Below, one piece after another: positions 27,136-35,336 of a DNA stretch of 64,000 nucleotides. The notes under the pieces were generated by a model. That model made no database searches. It saw only the letters and a program-made list of their open reading frames with translations, and was not told where the DNA came from. The DNA is from Emcibacter sp. (lineage in GTDB: Bacteria; Pseudomonadota; Alphaproteobacteria; Sphingomonadales; Emcibacteraceae), in contig JAIOYI010000004.1 of assembly GCA_021741205.1 (NCBI GenBank), positions 151,230-215,229 of the forward strand, given 5' to 3'. A program made the position numbers and the translations under genes. Each line of letters starts with the position of its first letter. Position 1 is the stretch's first letter.

Positions 27136-28140
27136 TCAATAGGCCCGTCCTGTTTTGTCGGGTCGGTTCTGGGCGGCGGGAGGTGACATCTCAAGCATAC
27201 GGTCAAGGGGTTTCTTCGCGGCCAGTCTTTCTTCTTCCGAGATTTCAATGCGGGGGGTTAAATCCCGCAGGCAATCCCGAATTTTTTCCAGCGTATTAAG
27301 TGCCATATAGGGGCATTGGTTGCAGCTGCATTTGCCGTCAATACCAGGCGCCCCGATAAAGGTTTTTTCAGGCGAAGATTTCTCCATCTGATGAATGATG
27401 CCGGGTTCTGTTGCAATGATGAAGGTATCCGCATCACTTTCCAAAACAAATTTAAGAATAGAGGACGTCGACCCCACATGATCCGCATGATTAAGAATAT
27501 GAACGGGACATTCGGGATGGGCGGCAATGGGTGCATCGGGATACTCGGCCTTGAGCTTGATCAGTTCCTTTTCGGAAAAGCGCTCATGAACAATGCATGA
27601 CCCCGGCCACAGCACCATGTCACGTCCCGTCTCACGGGCAAGATAGCCGCCCAAATGTTGATCGGGGGCAAGCAAAATGGGCTGATCCTTTGGAATTTGG
27701 TCAATGATATGACGGGCATTGCTCGAGGTTATGATAATATCCGAATGGGTCTTTACCGCAGCCGAACAATTGATATAGGTGAGACTTATGTGATCTGGAT
27801 ATTTGGCACGAAAGGCGGCAAATTCATCAGCAGGGCAGCTATCCTCGAGCGAACAGCCCGCCGCCATATCAGGCAGCACAACGATTTTTTCAGGGCTTAG
27901 GATTTTGGCAACCTCTGCCATAAAACGCACTCCGCAAAATACAATCACATCGGCGTCGGTGGAGGCTGCTTTACGGGATAGATCAAGGCTATCACCGACA
28001 AAGTCGGCCAAATCCTGTATTTTGCCGTCCTGATAATAATGGGCAAGGATCACGGCATTTTTTTCTTTGCGAAGCTGATTGATTTCAGTGATAAGTTCAG
28101 CATCACGAGGGCTTTTGTTGCCCATCAAGGGTATCGACAT
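27136..28140 (-). CDS. nadA: Quinolinate synthase
   Basis: A 334-residue [4Fe-4S] enzyme that condenses iminoaspartate with dihydroxyacetone phosphate. Visible motifs are [70 protein letters not shown] and [17 protein letters not shown], which provide the cluster cysteines. It forms an operon with nadC. No nadB is in the window, so iminoaspartate comes from elsewhere (NadB or aspartate dehydrogenase). A 21-bp dyad lies upstream. Confidence 0.96.
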   Translation of the reverse strand: MSIPLMGNKSPRDAELITEINQLRKEKNAVILAHYYQDGKIQDLADFVGDSLDLSRKAASTDADVIVFCGVRFMAEVAKILSPEKIVVLPDMAAGCSLEDSCPADEFAAFRAKYPDHISLTYINCSAAVKTHSDIIITSSNARHIIDQIPKDQPILLAPDQHLGGYLARETGRDMVLWPGSCIVHERFSEKELIKLKAEYPDAPIAAHPECPVHILNHADHVGSTSSILKFVLESDADTFIIATEPGIIHQMEKSSPEKTFIGAPGIDGKCSCNQCPYMALNTLEKIRDCLRDLTPRIEISEEERLAAKKPLDRMLEMSPPAAQNRPDKTGRAY

Positions 28141-28185
28141 AGTATCTTCCGGTTACGTTGCATAACAATTACCCTAGATTTAGGT

Positions 28186-28212
28186 CTTTCCAAAGCCCTT
28201 GGCAAGAGCTTT
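28186..28212. promoter_or_regulatory. Operator-like dyad upstream of nadA
   Basis: An imperfect 21-bp palindrome (28192-28212; outer arms AAAGC and GCTTT, inner arms CTTG and CAAG, one mismatch) lies about 50 bases before nadA. Its left end includes CTTTCCAAAGCC (28186-28197), which recurs exactly upstream of the MFS gene at 29604-29615. A NAD-pathway repressor such as NadQ is conceivable, but its motif was not checked. Confidence 0.4.
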
Positions 28213-28301
28213 GATCCGTTTATTTATGGATAATTTTGCGGCAGTAGGTAAACGCGCATCTTTCACACTTGCCCATTTTGTCATGCAACCGACTTTGAAA
28301 A

Positions 28302-29498
28302 TTAAGCCAAATGCCCTGCTTTATTTGTTTGGGGAAGATTTATTTTCCGCGCAAAAAATAAGACCATGACGCCGCTAAAGACGATTGCCGCCGTAACCAA
28401 TAGGGCATAATCATAACTTTGAAAATAGTCCGTCAGGGCGACGCAATATAAGGGGGCCAAAACTTGTCCAATGCCATAGGCTGTGGTTAACGATCCCATT
28501 AATATGACAGGGTTCTTTCCCGCTATCTTGCCGCCAAGGTTCATAAATAGGGCAACAAGTCCGACAAAGGTGCCGCCATAGAGCAAACTGCTCAGAATAT
28601 TTAAATATATGTTTGACGTCAGCGCCGGAATAAGGATGGCGATGACTTGTAAGGACATGGCAAAAATAATGACATTAATGCTTTCAAACCGATGAGCCAG
28701 CCGCATCCATATAATGCAAGATGGTATCCCTGCAATGCCGACGATGGTCCATGTTAATCCGCCATATCCATTTAGCCCGTCTAATGAATTGATAATATCT
28801 GGCAGGAAAGTCGAATGTACGACCATGGCGACCCCTTCCGTAAAATAGGCAAGAATGAGGAGCAATACAAAGCCTGAAAAAATAGATTTATCAAATTTAT
28901 ATATGGGGACGTTCTGTTTTTCATGGGTGTCATTTGAAAGAATGTAAAGGCAATATGGGGCGCATATGGTGCCAACAAGGGCTAATATGATCCAGGAGGT
29001 TTCCCAATCCCCGCCGAGAGAGAAAACAACTCGGCAAATAATGTCCGCAATTAAGATGGATAAACCAAGCCCGCTAAAGTGAATGCCCATGGCCTTTGTC
29101 TTGTCGCTAAATTGTAATTTAGTCATGACAATGGCAGACCCGACAACCAATATCATCGCCGCGCCAAAACCCGCAACATAACGGGATATAAGCCATACAA
29201 CGTCATTGGTCGATATGCCAAGAAAGAGGGTTGCGATGATGCAGAGGATGATCCCGATCCTGAAATATTTAATTTTGGAATTTATATTCTTGATGAAAAT
29301 AGAAAAAATAGATCCTGTTAAATATCCCGTATAATTGACAGAGGCTAAAATTCCCGCAAAAGTTAAGTTCAAAAAATCATCAAGCATAAAGGGCAGCAAT
29401 GTTGTAAAGGAAAATCGCGCGATCCCAATTCCGATGATGAGAGAAATAATACCCGCAAGTAAAATGGCCGTGCTATTATTGCGGTCTAATAAGTTCAT
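28302..29498 (-). CDS. MFS transporter, YbfB/YjiJ type
   Basis: A 398-residue protein with about 12 membrane helices. The N-terminus GIGIARFSFTTLLPFMLDDF and NYTGYLTGSIFS match the YbfB/YjiJ subfamily of the major facilitator superfamily, whose substrates are mostly unknown. Two dyads upstream suggest regulation, one of which shares a 12-mer with the nadA promoter. A link to pyridine-nucleotide precursors is therefore possible but speculative. Confidence 0.85.
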   Translation of the reverse strand: MNLLDRNNSTAILLAGIISLIIGIGIARFSFTTLLPFMLDDFLNLTFAGILASVNYTGYLTGSIFSIFIKNINSKIKYFRIGIILCIIATLFLGISTNDVVWLISRYVAGFGAAMILVVGSAIVMTKLQFSDKTKAMGIHFSGLGLSILIADIICRVVFSLGGDWETSWIILALVGTICAPYCLYILSNDTHEKQNVPIYKFDKSIFSGFVLLLILAYFTEGVAMVVHSTFLPDIINSLDGLNGYGGLTWTIVGIAGIPSCIIWMRLAHRFESINVIIFAMSLQVIAILIPALTSNIYLNILSSLLYGGTFVGLVALFMNLGGKIAGKNPVILMGSLTTAYGIGQVLAPLYCVALTDYFQSYDYALLVTAAIVFSGVMVLFFARKINLPQTNKAGHLA

Positions 29499-29541
29499 AT
29501 TTATTCCGATGTTTCATCAATCATTGGCGATGTATTGGGTC

Positions 29542-29559
29542 GGTTCACGAGATTGAACC
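29542..29559. promoter_or_regulatory. Perfect 6-6-6 dyad upstream of the MFS gene
   Basis: GGTTCA and TGAACC flank six bases, 43 bases upstream of the MFS start codon. The form fits a dimeric repressor operator. No regulator gene is adjacent. Confidence 0.4.
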
Positions 29560-29597
29560 TGTATCCTTTTCGTTCCGTCCTATATCTCATTTAAACA

Positions 29598-29615
29598 GCT
29601 TTGCTTTCCAAAGCC
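29598..29615. promoter_or_regulatory. Second dyad upstream of the MFS gene, sharing a 12-mer with nadA
   Basis: GCTTTG and CAAAGC flank five bases (29598-29614). The right part, CTTTCCAAAGCC (29604-29615), is identical to a 12-mer in the nadA upstream dyad. The rest of the 438-bp gap 29499-29936 holds no convincing gene. Confidence 0.35.
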
Positions 29616-29936
29616 AAGGGACTTCTTAAACCCCGCACTAATATCTTATGCCTTGAGAGAATAATTGCGCATTAGCCTTTTGTTTGTTACCGTTACTGCT
29701 CGGGATGAACAAAAGGGGACGATATTCATGGGGAGTGATCAAAAATCAAAGATAAGCAAAAATCAATCGACACCGACACCATTGATTATACCATTGATTA
29801 TATGGACGCATCACATTGGAATATTTCTCATAAAAAATAAGCCTTATCAATGGGGATATGTCATTGCAAAAAAAATCAATTTCCGCTGATTTTTTTGATT
29901 ATTCATTGATTGTTAACAAGTCAAAAGGAGAAAGCT

Positions 29937-30539
29937 ATGTTCGCTCAAATAACTGAGTTCGCATCTAATAATAAGGACTTCATCCAATTAGTTTTGGCTG
30001 TTGCAACAAGTATAGCGGCTATCCTAGCCTTGTTTATTTCATTTCTACAGGGAAGTTGGCAAAGGAAACATGATCGCCTGTCTGTGAAGCCATATTTGCA
30101 ATTAACGTTTGAAAATAATATTACTTCTGCAAACGTATATGAGTGTGTGATTACATTATCTAATGTTGGCTTGGGTCCTGCGATGCTGAATAAATTCACG
30201 CTTTTAAATGGCGTATCACCAATTTTGTTTGAAGATGTTTTTGAGATCTGTTTTTTCGATATCGAAGGATTCAATAGGAAGACCTATACCATTGATCCAA
30301 GCATACATGTTATCCCTGTAAATGACGAAAGAATATTATTTCATTTTGTATCAGTAGAGTTGGGAACACCTGAGCAAAAACAACACATCCAAAACTTTCT
30401 ATTTGATGATCTGCCCAAAAGGTTTGCACAGTTATCAATTGAAGTTGGCTATACTTCTTTGCACGGAGGGGAGCAGTATACCTTATTTCATAAAGGGTCG
30501 GATATTCTTGATATCAAGCAAAAACAGTTAGCGTCATAA
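29937..30539 (+). CDS. Single-pass membrane protein of unknown function
   Basis: A 200-residue protein starting at ATG 29937 with AAAGGAGA well spaced before it. One membrane helix at about 16-37 (FIQLVLAVATSIAAILALFI) is followed by a basic segment (WQRKHDRLSVKPYLQL) and a soluble domain of about 150 residues with beta character (ECVITLSNVGLGPAMLNKF). The SVKPYLQL plus NVGLGPA pattern occurs in many small bacterial membrane proteins of unknown function. It is monocistronic and sits at the left edge of the repeat-rich accessory region. Confidence 0.7.
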   Translation: MFAQITEFASNNKDFIQLVLAVATSIAAILALFISFLQGSWQRKHDRLSVKPYLQLTFENNITSANVYECVITLSNVGLGPAMLNKFTLLNGVSPILFEDVFEICFFDIEGFNRKTYTIDPSIHVIPVNDERILFHFVSVELGTPEQKQHIQNFLFDDLPKRFAQLSIEVGYTSLHGGEQYTLFHKGSDILDIKQKQLAS

Positions 30540-30586
30540 TAAATGGTATCAGAGTGGTGAATTGCACTTTGAGGCACTTTAGGAAG

Positions 30587-30614
30587 GCTGGATTTCTGCC
30601 TGTGCAGGAATGAC
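30587..30614. repeat. Palindromic REP-like element, copy A
   Basis: GGATTTCTGCCTGTGCAGGA followed by ATGAC. It belongs to the family GGATTCCTG-N6-CAGGAATGA seen again at 31693 and 32663, here with one arm mismatch. It marks the start of the segment duplicated from the dinB end. Confidence 0.7.
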
Positions 30615-30673
30615 TAAGAAGAGGGGGCAGGAATGGTGACAACGGGTGGGGCTTAGGGCTGTGGCTTTATTCA

Positions 30674-30795
30674 TGAAATTCGGCTTTTTCGGGGATGCGG
30701 GTGAAGGCGATTTTGCTGCCCGTATAGCGGGACAGAGGTTCGGGCAGCGACCCCATCACGATGGTATCTAGGCCGAATTTTTATTGATCATGTCC
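30674..30795 (-). pseudogene. dinB 3'-end fragment
   Basis: The minus strand encodes GLDTIVMGSLPEPLSRYTGS and the rest of the DinB C-terminus down to AEFHE and a stop. It differs from the intact protein by Asp to Glu in the visible part. One T is missing in a T-run, so the upstream MINK part is in another frame. There is no start codon or polymerase domain. It is a relic produced by duplication, not a gene. Confidence 0.85.
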
Positions 30796-30954
30796 CAAAC
30801 CCCAAATTTTGCATATTGCATTTTGCATTTTTGGCGCATGTGGTGTAAGAAGATGTCATGTCGTATGCTAAAATAGTTTGAGTCTAATAAAAATATATCA
30901 GGGTATTGTTCTTTAAACTTTAGAACAATCTTTAATTCAATATAAGGATTTAAA

Positions 30955-31494
30955 ATGATCAAATTAATAATTACAGCTATAGCGTCTTTTCTTTGCCTGA
31001 CACAGGCTGCCTCGGCAATGACTGACCAAGATACAAAAGAAATAAAAATTGCCCGTGCGGTATCTGCGGCACCGACCTCTATTTCGGATAATGCAACCGT
31101 TATGGACGTGGACGGTAGCCTCTTGCGGCAAGGCTCCAATGGCTGGACCTGTTTTCCAGGCGTTGGGCTTATCCCTGGCAATAAGAACCCCATGTGCAAT
31201 GATGCGGTCTGGATGGCTTGGATGAAGGCGGCGGGAGAAGGCGCCCCCTTCTCAACTGATGTCATTGGCTATTCTTACATGCTTCAGGGGGATGCTCTGG
31301 TCAATAACAATAACCCTGCGGCGACAGATCCTAATGATGGTGGTGTCTGGGTTCAAGAAGGCCCTCACCTTATGATGTTAATGCCAAAAGAGATGACAAA
31401 GAATTTACCGCGAGACCCCTTCGCAGGCGGCCCTTACGTCATGTGGGATGGTACATCAATGGTTCATGTGATGGTTCCTGTCACGGTTAAGTAA
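30955..31494 (+). CDS. Secreted protein of unknown function
   Basis: A 179-residue protein with a clear signal peptide (LIITAIASFLCLTQAASA). The mature part contains GWTCFPGVGLIPGNKNPMCN with two cysteines, repeated Trp/Met-rich segments (AVWMAWMKAAGEG), VQEGPHLMMLMPKEM and a final GGPYVMWDGTSMVHVMVPV. This pattern occurs in uncharacterised periplasmic proteins of alphaproteobacteria. AAGGA lies about 6 bases before the ATG. It sits between the two dinB-end copies and may be an insertion. Confidence 0.75.
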   Translation: MIKLIITAIASFLCLTQAASAMTDQDTKEIKIARAVSAAPTSISDNATVMDVDGSLLRQGSNGWTCFPGVGLIPGNKNPMCNDAVWMAWMKAAGEGAPFSTDVIGYSYMLQGDALVNNNNPAATDPNDGGVWVQEGPHLMMLMPKEMTKNLPRDPFAGGPYVMWDGTSMVHVMVPVTVK

Positions 31495-31976
31495 AGTATA
31501 ATATCTTTGGCGCGAAGACATAACCGCTATTTTTATAAAACAAGATTTTGCATTCTTTCAATTTCATGTAGTTTCAATAGATGAATTCAAGTCGCAAGTG
31601 CGACACCTGTGTTCTTTAGAAAGACCTCGTTTAGTTCTTTTATGTTGTGATCTATGTCTCCTCGATTTATGTGGGGAAGGGTTTGTGTGTGAGCTGGATT
31701 CCTGCCTGCGCAGGAATGAGGGTGTCGTATATTTAATAGGAATGAGGGTGGGGTATTTAAGTGATGGCGTTTTTAAACAATCTCAATGCTGCAATCACCG
31801 TCGCTTCCCTAACTTTATCTCTTTAGCCATCTTGAGAGGCCATCTTCCACGAGATTTTTTTATATATTTGACTGAGTGGCATTTATGCTATACATAGATA
31901 GTACACTACGTCAATATAACAATATAACGCAATAATATCCATATAATAAATAGAAAAATATAGTGAGGAGCGGTTT
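31495..31976. other. Gene-free stretch with repeats
   Basis: These 482 bases hold no convincing coding frame. They contain REP-like copy B at 31693-31719 and a near-direct repeat of GGAATGAGGGTG (about 31713 and 31739). The last 100 bases are AT-rich and lead into a good GAGGAG ribosome binding site for the next gene. Confidence 0.6.
31693..31719. repeat. Palindromic REP-like element, copy B
   Basis: GGATTCCTGCCTGCGCAGGA followed by ATGA. The arms ATTCCTG and CAGGAAT are perfect around a 6-base centre. The form resembles dispersed dRS3/REP-type intergenic elements. Confidence 0.75.
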
Positions 31977-32627
31977 ATGAATTCATTACAGAGAATGGCA
32001 GGAATTTCTGCCATATCAGAAGCGATTATTTATATTTTAACATTCGTTTTTTGGGGTGTTTTTTGGGCTTATCCAATGGATGGAAATGCAGTAGAGAAAA
32101 TGTCTTACCTTGCCCAGAACGAAGCTATATTACTTGTTGCAGATCTGATTATGTATATATTATGGGCCGTTTTATTGTCCGTATTGGTGATTGCAATTCA
32201 CGAACGACTAAAAGACAAAAGCCCTGCAATCACTCAAATAGCGACCTTATTTGGGGCAATTTGGGTTGGTTTAATTATCGCAAGCGGTATGATTTCACAT
32301 ATTGGACTTGCGGCTGTCGTTGATTTATCTGTCCTAGAACCTGAAAAAGCAATGGCTGTTCATTCTGTCATCGTCTTAATAGTGAATGGTCTGGGAGGCG
32401 GCAATGAGGTCGTTGGCGGGCTGTGGGTTTTGTTGCTCAGCATTGCAGCCTTAAAAGCCAATGATCTTTCGAAAAAACTTAATTATTTGGGTTTATTTGT
32501 TGGCTCGGCCGGCATTTTAACAATGCTTCCTGTAGAAGGATTGACTGAGACATTTGGCATTAGTCAAATTTTTTGGTTTCTATGGCTTGGGTTGATATTG
32601 TTAAAGAATAAGAAGCCAGCCTTTTAA
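31977..32627 (+). CDS. DUF4386-like integral membrane protein
   Basis: A 216-residue protein with about six membrane helices (AIIYILTFVFWGVFWAYP, ADLIMYILWAVLLSVLVIAI, IWVGLIIASGMISHIGLAAV, GLWVLLLSIAAL, SQIFWFLWLGLILL). The starting RMAGISAISEAIIYI and overall plan match DUF4386-type proteins. No function is known. GAGGAG is well placed before the ATG. It lies inside the segment flanked by the dinB-end duplication. Confidence 0.75.
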   Translation: MNSLQRMAGISAISEAIIYILTFVFWGVFWAYPMDGNAVEKMSYLAQNEAILLVADLIMYILWAVLLSVLVIAIHERLKDKSPAITQIATLFGAIWVGLIIASGMISHIGLAAVVDLSVLEPEKAMAVHSVIVLIVNGLGGGNEVVGGLWVLLLSIAALKANDLSKKLNYLGLFVGSAGILTMLPVEGLTETFGISQIFWFLWLGLILLKNKKPAF

Positions 32628-32662
32628 AATACAAGACACCTAAGGTGACGTTATATGTTCGG

Positions 32663-32690
32663 GCTAGATTCCTGTCTTCGCAGGAATGAC
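32663..32690. repeat. Palindromic REP-like element, copy C
   Basis: AGATTCCTGTCTTCGCAGGA followed by ATGAC, with arms ATTCCTG and CAGGAAT. It is continuous with the 23-bp tandem repeat that follows. Confidence 0.7.
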
Positions 32691-32766
32691 GAAGAAGAGG
32701 GGGCAGGAATGACGAAGAAGAGGGGGCAGGAATGACGAAGAAGAGGGGGCAGGAATGACGAGGGGG
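32681..32766. repeat. 23-bp tandem repeat, three full copies and one partial
   Basis: A 23-bp unit beginning CAGGAATGACGAAGAAGA and ending in a G run repeats exactly at 32681, 32704 and 32727, with a shortened copy from 32750. The array lies just downstream of the dinB stop. It looks like expansion of the right arm of the REP-like element. Confidence 0.9.
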
Positions 32767-32784
32767 TTGCTTAGGGCGGTGGCC

Positions 32785-34074
32785 TTATTCATGAAATTCG
32801 GCCTTGTCGGGAATGCGGGTGAAGGCGATTTTGCTGCCCGTATAGCGGGACAGAGGTTCGGGCAGCGACCCCATCACGATGGTATCTAGGCCGAATTTTT
32901 TATTGATCATGTCCAAGGCGCAGGACAGGCGGTTATGCTTTTTCTGTTCCCGTGCGAGGGGGTCTTGCAAGGCTTCAAACATATCGGGCATTTTGTTGTC
33001 CTGATGAGTGAGACCATAAAGCGCCACCGAAATTTGCCTGATGCGACCCGCATTTTGCTGCAGAGCCATCTCGTCCCATAACTGGTTCAATGCTTTCAGA
33101 AAGGTAAAATTATTCTGGGCAGAGGAGAGTTTTACATGTCCTTTCCAACGGCTCCGTTCCCGCAGGTCATGACAATCAAAGCGCACATAAAGCTGATAAA
33201 AATCCGCATAAAAGCCAAGCCTGCGCAGGCGGGTGACGGCCTTAATGGTCAGACGGCGTGCCACCATACGTGCCCTATGCTTTGGCCGCATGGCGGGGGC
33301 TAAGACATGACTATGACCGATGGTGTGGCGTTCACTTTTCGGGGGATCAGATACCTCAATCCCGTGAAGCGCATACCAGAATTTCTCCCCCTCCACACTA
33401 TGCCAGATATTTCGGGCATGTTTTGGGGCAAGATTCCAAAAATTTTGTATATTGGTGATCCCCGCATTGGCCAACCGCTGTTCCATTTTCTGACCAATGC
33501 CTGGCAGGTCTCGTAATTTAAGATGCAGCAGGCGGTCGGGAAGCTCATGCCCCTCAAGCACCGTAAGACCATCGGGCTTTTGCAAATTGCTCGCAACTTT
33601 TGCCAGAAAACGATTGGGGGCAATACCAATGGAGCTTCGCAGGTAACGCCCCACATTGTCCGCAATACCCGCTTTAATACGCATGGCAAGGGCGACGGCA
33701 TTTTCCCTGTTCTGTTCCGCCCCCATCAGACGGCAAGCCACCTCGTCAATGGAACAAACCTTGGTGAGGGGGATATGATGCTCAATCTCGGTCATGATTT
33801 GATGATGAAAATCCACATATTTATCATGGCGTGCTGGCACCACCAAAAGATCAGGGCAGATTTTCCGTGCCTCATAAATCATGGTACCCGTTTTGATGCC
33901 GAACGCCTTGGCCTCGTAACTTGCGGCAATGGCACAGGTGCTATCGGTGCCAGAAGTGGGCACAACCGCCACAGGCCGACCCCGAAGACGGGGCTGAAGC
34001 TGTTGCTCGACACTGGCAAAATAGCTGTTCAGATCAAGATACAGCCACCGCAGAGTGGTGGGTATTTCCAACAT
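32785..34074 (-). CDS. Y-family DNA polymerase (DinB/ImuB-like)
   Basis: A 429-residue translesion polymerase: catalytic carboxylates in WLYLDLNSYFASVEQQL (Asp) and VCSIDEVACR (Asp-Glu). The palm/fingers part includes GRPVAVVPTSG and IKTGTMIYEARKICP, the thumb helix-hairpin-helix is LRDLPGIGQKMEQRLANAGI, and a little-finger domain lies at about 250-370. The retained acidic triad indicates an active polymerase rather than inactive ImuB. No imuA, dnaE2 or clear LexA box was noticed. Its last 40 codons are duplicated at 30674-30795. Confidence 0.88.
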   Translation of the reverse strand: MLEIPTTLRWLYLDLNSYFASVEQQLQPRLRGRPVAVVPTSGTDSTCAIAASYEAKAFGIKTGTMIYEARKICPDLLVVPARHDKYVDFHHQIMTEIEHHIPLTKVCSIDEVACRLMGAEQNRENAVALAMRIKAGIADNVGRYLRSSIGIAPNRFLAKVASNLQKPDGLTVLEGHELPDRLLHLKLRDLPGIGQKMEQRLANAGITNIQNFWNLAPKHARNIWHSVEGEKFWYALHGIEVSDPPKSERHTIGHSHVLAPAMRPKHRARMVARRLTIKAVTRLRRLGFYADFYQLYVRFDCHDLRERSRWKGHVKLSSAQNNFTFLKALNQLWDEMALQQNAGRIRQISVALYGLTHQDNKMPDMFEALQDPLAREQKKHNRLSCALDMINKKFGLDTIVMGSLPEPLSRYTGSKIAFTRIPDKAEFHE

Positions 34075-34280
34075 ATTCCGTTAAATTCTCTTAAATGACG
34101 AGGGGAGCATAGTATAGACAGAAAAATAAGAACAAAACAAGAACAAAAAATTATAATATTTAACAAATAATGATAGTAAGTAGGAAGGTATATATACTAT
34201 AGTCTGTAATTGTTGAATTTTACCAACTTTTAGTATAGCTCAAGGTGCGATAGAATAATCACAAATTAAGGGGTCTGAAG

Positions 34281-35336
34281 ATGTCATTTAAAGAAAATAT
34301 TGATATATTAACGAATAAGATTAAAACTCAAGGAATTTCGATAGAAACAGAAGAAGCTACCAAAAATGCCTTTGTTATGCCTTTTCTACAGACAGTTTTA
34401 GAGTATGATATTTTTAATCCAAATGAGGTAATTCCAGAATTTACGGCAGATCACGGCACCCGAAAAGGAGAAAAGGTCGATTATGCAATAATGCAAGGTG
34501 GCGAATTGCAAATCCTTGTGGAGTGTAAAAAATACGGAGAGGTTCTGTGTTCAAAACATGCGAGTCAATTGTTTAGATATTTTTCAGTTACAAATGCACG
34601 TATTGCAATATTGACAAATGGTGTTCTTTATCAATTTTATACTGACCTTGAAAAACCTAATCAGATGGATGAAAAACCCTTCTTGGAATTTAATCTTGAA
34701 GAACCAGATGAAAATATTCTTCCCGAACTGCGTAAACTAACGAAATCGTCTTTTGATTTGGGTTCAATTATTTCTGCAGCAGGGGAATTAAAATATCTAA
34801 ATCAAATAAAGAAATGTCTTTCAGGTCAATTTATTGATCCTAGCGACGATTTTGTGAAGCTTCTTACGGCGAAAGTATATGACGGCGTATTTACGCAAAA
34901 AGTTAAGGGACAATTTTCAACTCTTGTCAGAAAAGCTTTAAAACAATTTCTAAATGATAAAGTAAACGAACGCTTGAAGAGTGCATTGCAAAACGACGGG
35001 GTAGACGAGGAAGAGGAAATAGAAACACCTGAGGTAAATGCAATAGTTACGACAACGGAAGAGTTGGAGGCTTATTTTATTATTAAAGCCATCATTCGTG
35101 AAGTCGTTGATATTAATCGTATTGCTCATCGGGATAAGCATAGTTATTTCGGTGTTTTGTTAGATGATAATAACCGCAAACCAATTTGTAGATTACATTT
35201 TAATCGAAAACAAAAATATATAAGTATTTTTGATCAAGAAAAAAATGAGAGTAAATACCCAATTGAAAGTTTGAATGATATATTTGATTTTTCAGAACAA
35301 TTGAAATCAACAGTTCAAAATTACAATGAAATTTAG
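34281..35336 (+). CDS. Orphan type I restriction R-subunit N-terminal-like nuclease
   Basis: A 351-residue protein with an N-terminal PD-(D/E)XK-type region at about 45-110: GEKVDYAIMQGGELQILVEC followed by KK gives the D...ExK signature. HASQLFRYFSVTNARIAILT follows, as in HsdR_N/HSDR_N_2 domains. There is no helicase motif, so it is not a full HsdR. A charged linker (DEEEEIETPEV near 245) precedes a C-terminal domain (YFIIKAIIREVVDINRIAHR, HFNRKQKYISIFD) like that of stand-alone proteins annotated as restriction endonucleases. No methylase or specificity gene is near. A defence or nucleic-acid processing role is inferred. Confidence 0.75.
   Translation: MSFKENIDILTNKIKTQGISIETEEATKNAFVMPFLQTVLEYDIFNPNEVIPEFTADHGTRKGEKVDYAIMQGGELQILVECKKYGEVLCSKHASQLFRYFSVTNARIAILTNGVLYQFYTDLEKPNQMDEKPFLEFNLEEPDENILPELRKLTKSSFDLGSIISAAGELKYLNQIKKCLSGQFIDPSDDFVKLLTAKVYDGVFTQKVKGQFSTLVRKALKQFLNDKVNERLKSALQNDGVDEEEEIETPEVNAIVTTTEELEAYFIIKAIIREVVDINRIAHRDKHSYFGVLLDDNNRKPICRLHFNRKQKYISIFDQEKNESKYPIESLNDIFDFSEQLKSTVQNYNEI

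Larger units (their letters stand above)
30587..30795. repeat. Second copy of the dinB 3' segment (direct repeat)
   Basis: About 209 bp closely match 32663-32914 in the same orientation, including the REP-like element, one 23-bp repeat unit and the last 40 or so codons of dinB. The intact copy has extra tandem units, which explains its greater length. The two copies flank about 1.9 kb. Confidence 0.85.

Noticed and set aside
29665..29889. 74-codon frame in the gap before the single-pass membrane protein gene
   Set aside because: No ribosome binding site, low-complexity product, and nothing recognisable; it is treated as chance.
30768..31265. 165-codon minus-strand frame over the secreted protein gene
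   Set aside because: It is antisense to a gene with a clear signal peptide and ribosome binding site.
31598..31897. 99-codon frame across REP-like copy B
   Set aside because: The frame spans a repeat palindrome and has no family features, so it is unlikely to be coding.
32681..32766. CRISPR array
   Set aside because: The 23-bp units are contiguous with no spacers, so this is a simple tandem repeat.
32785..34074. The DinB-like gene as part of an imuA-imuB-dnaE2 mutasome operon
   Set aside because: No imuA or dnaE2 is adjacent, and the catalytic acidic residues are retained, unlike in ImuB.
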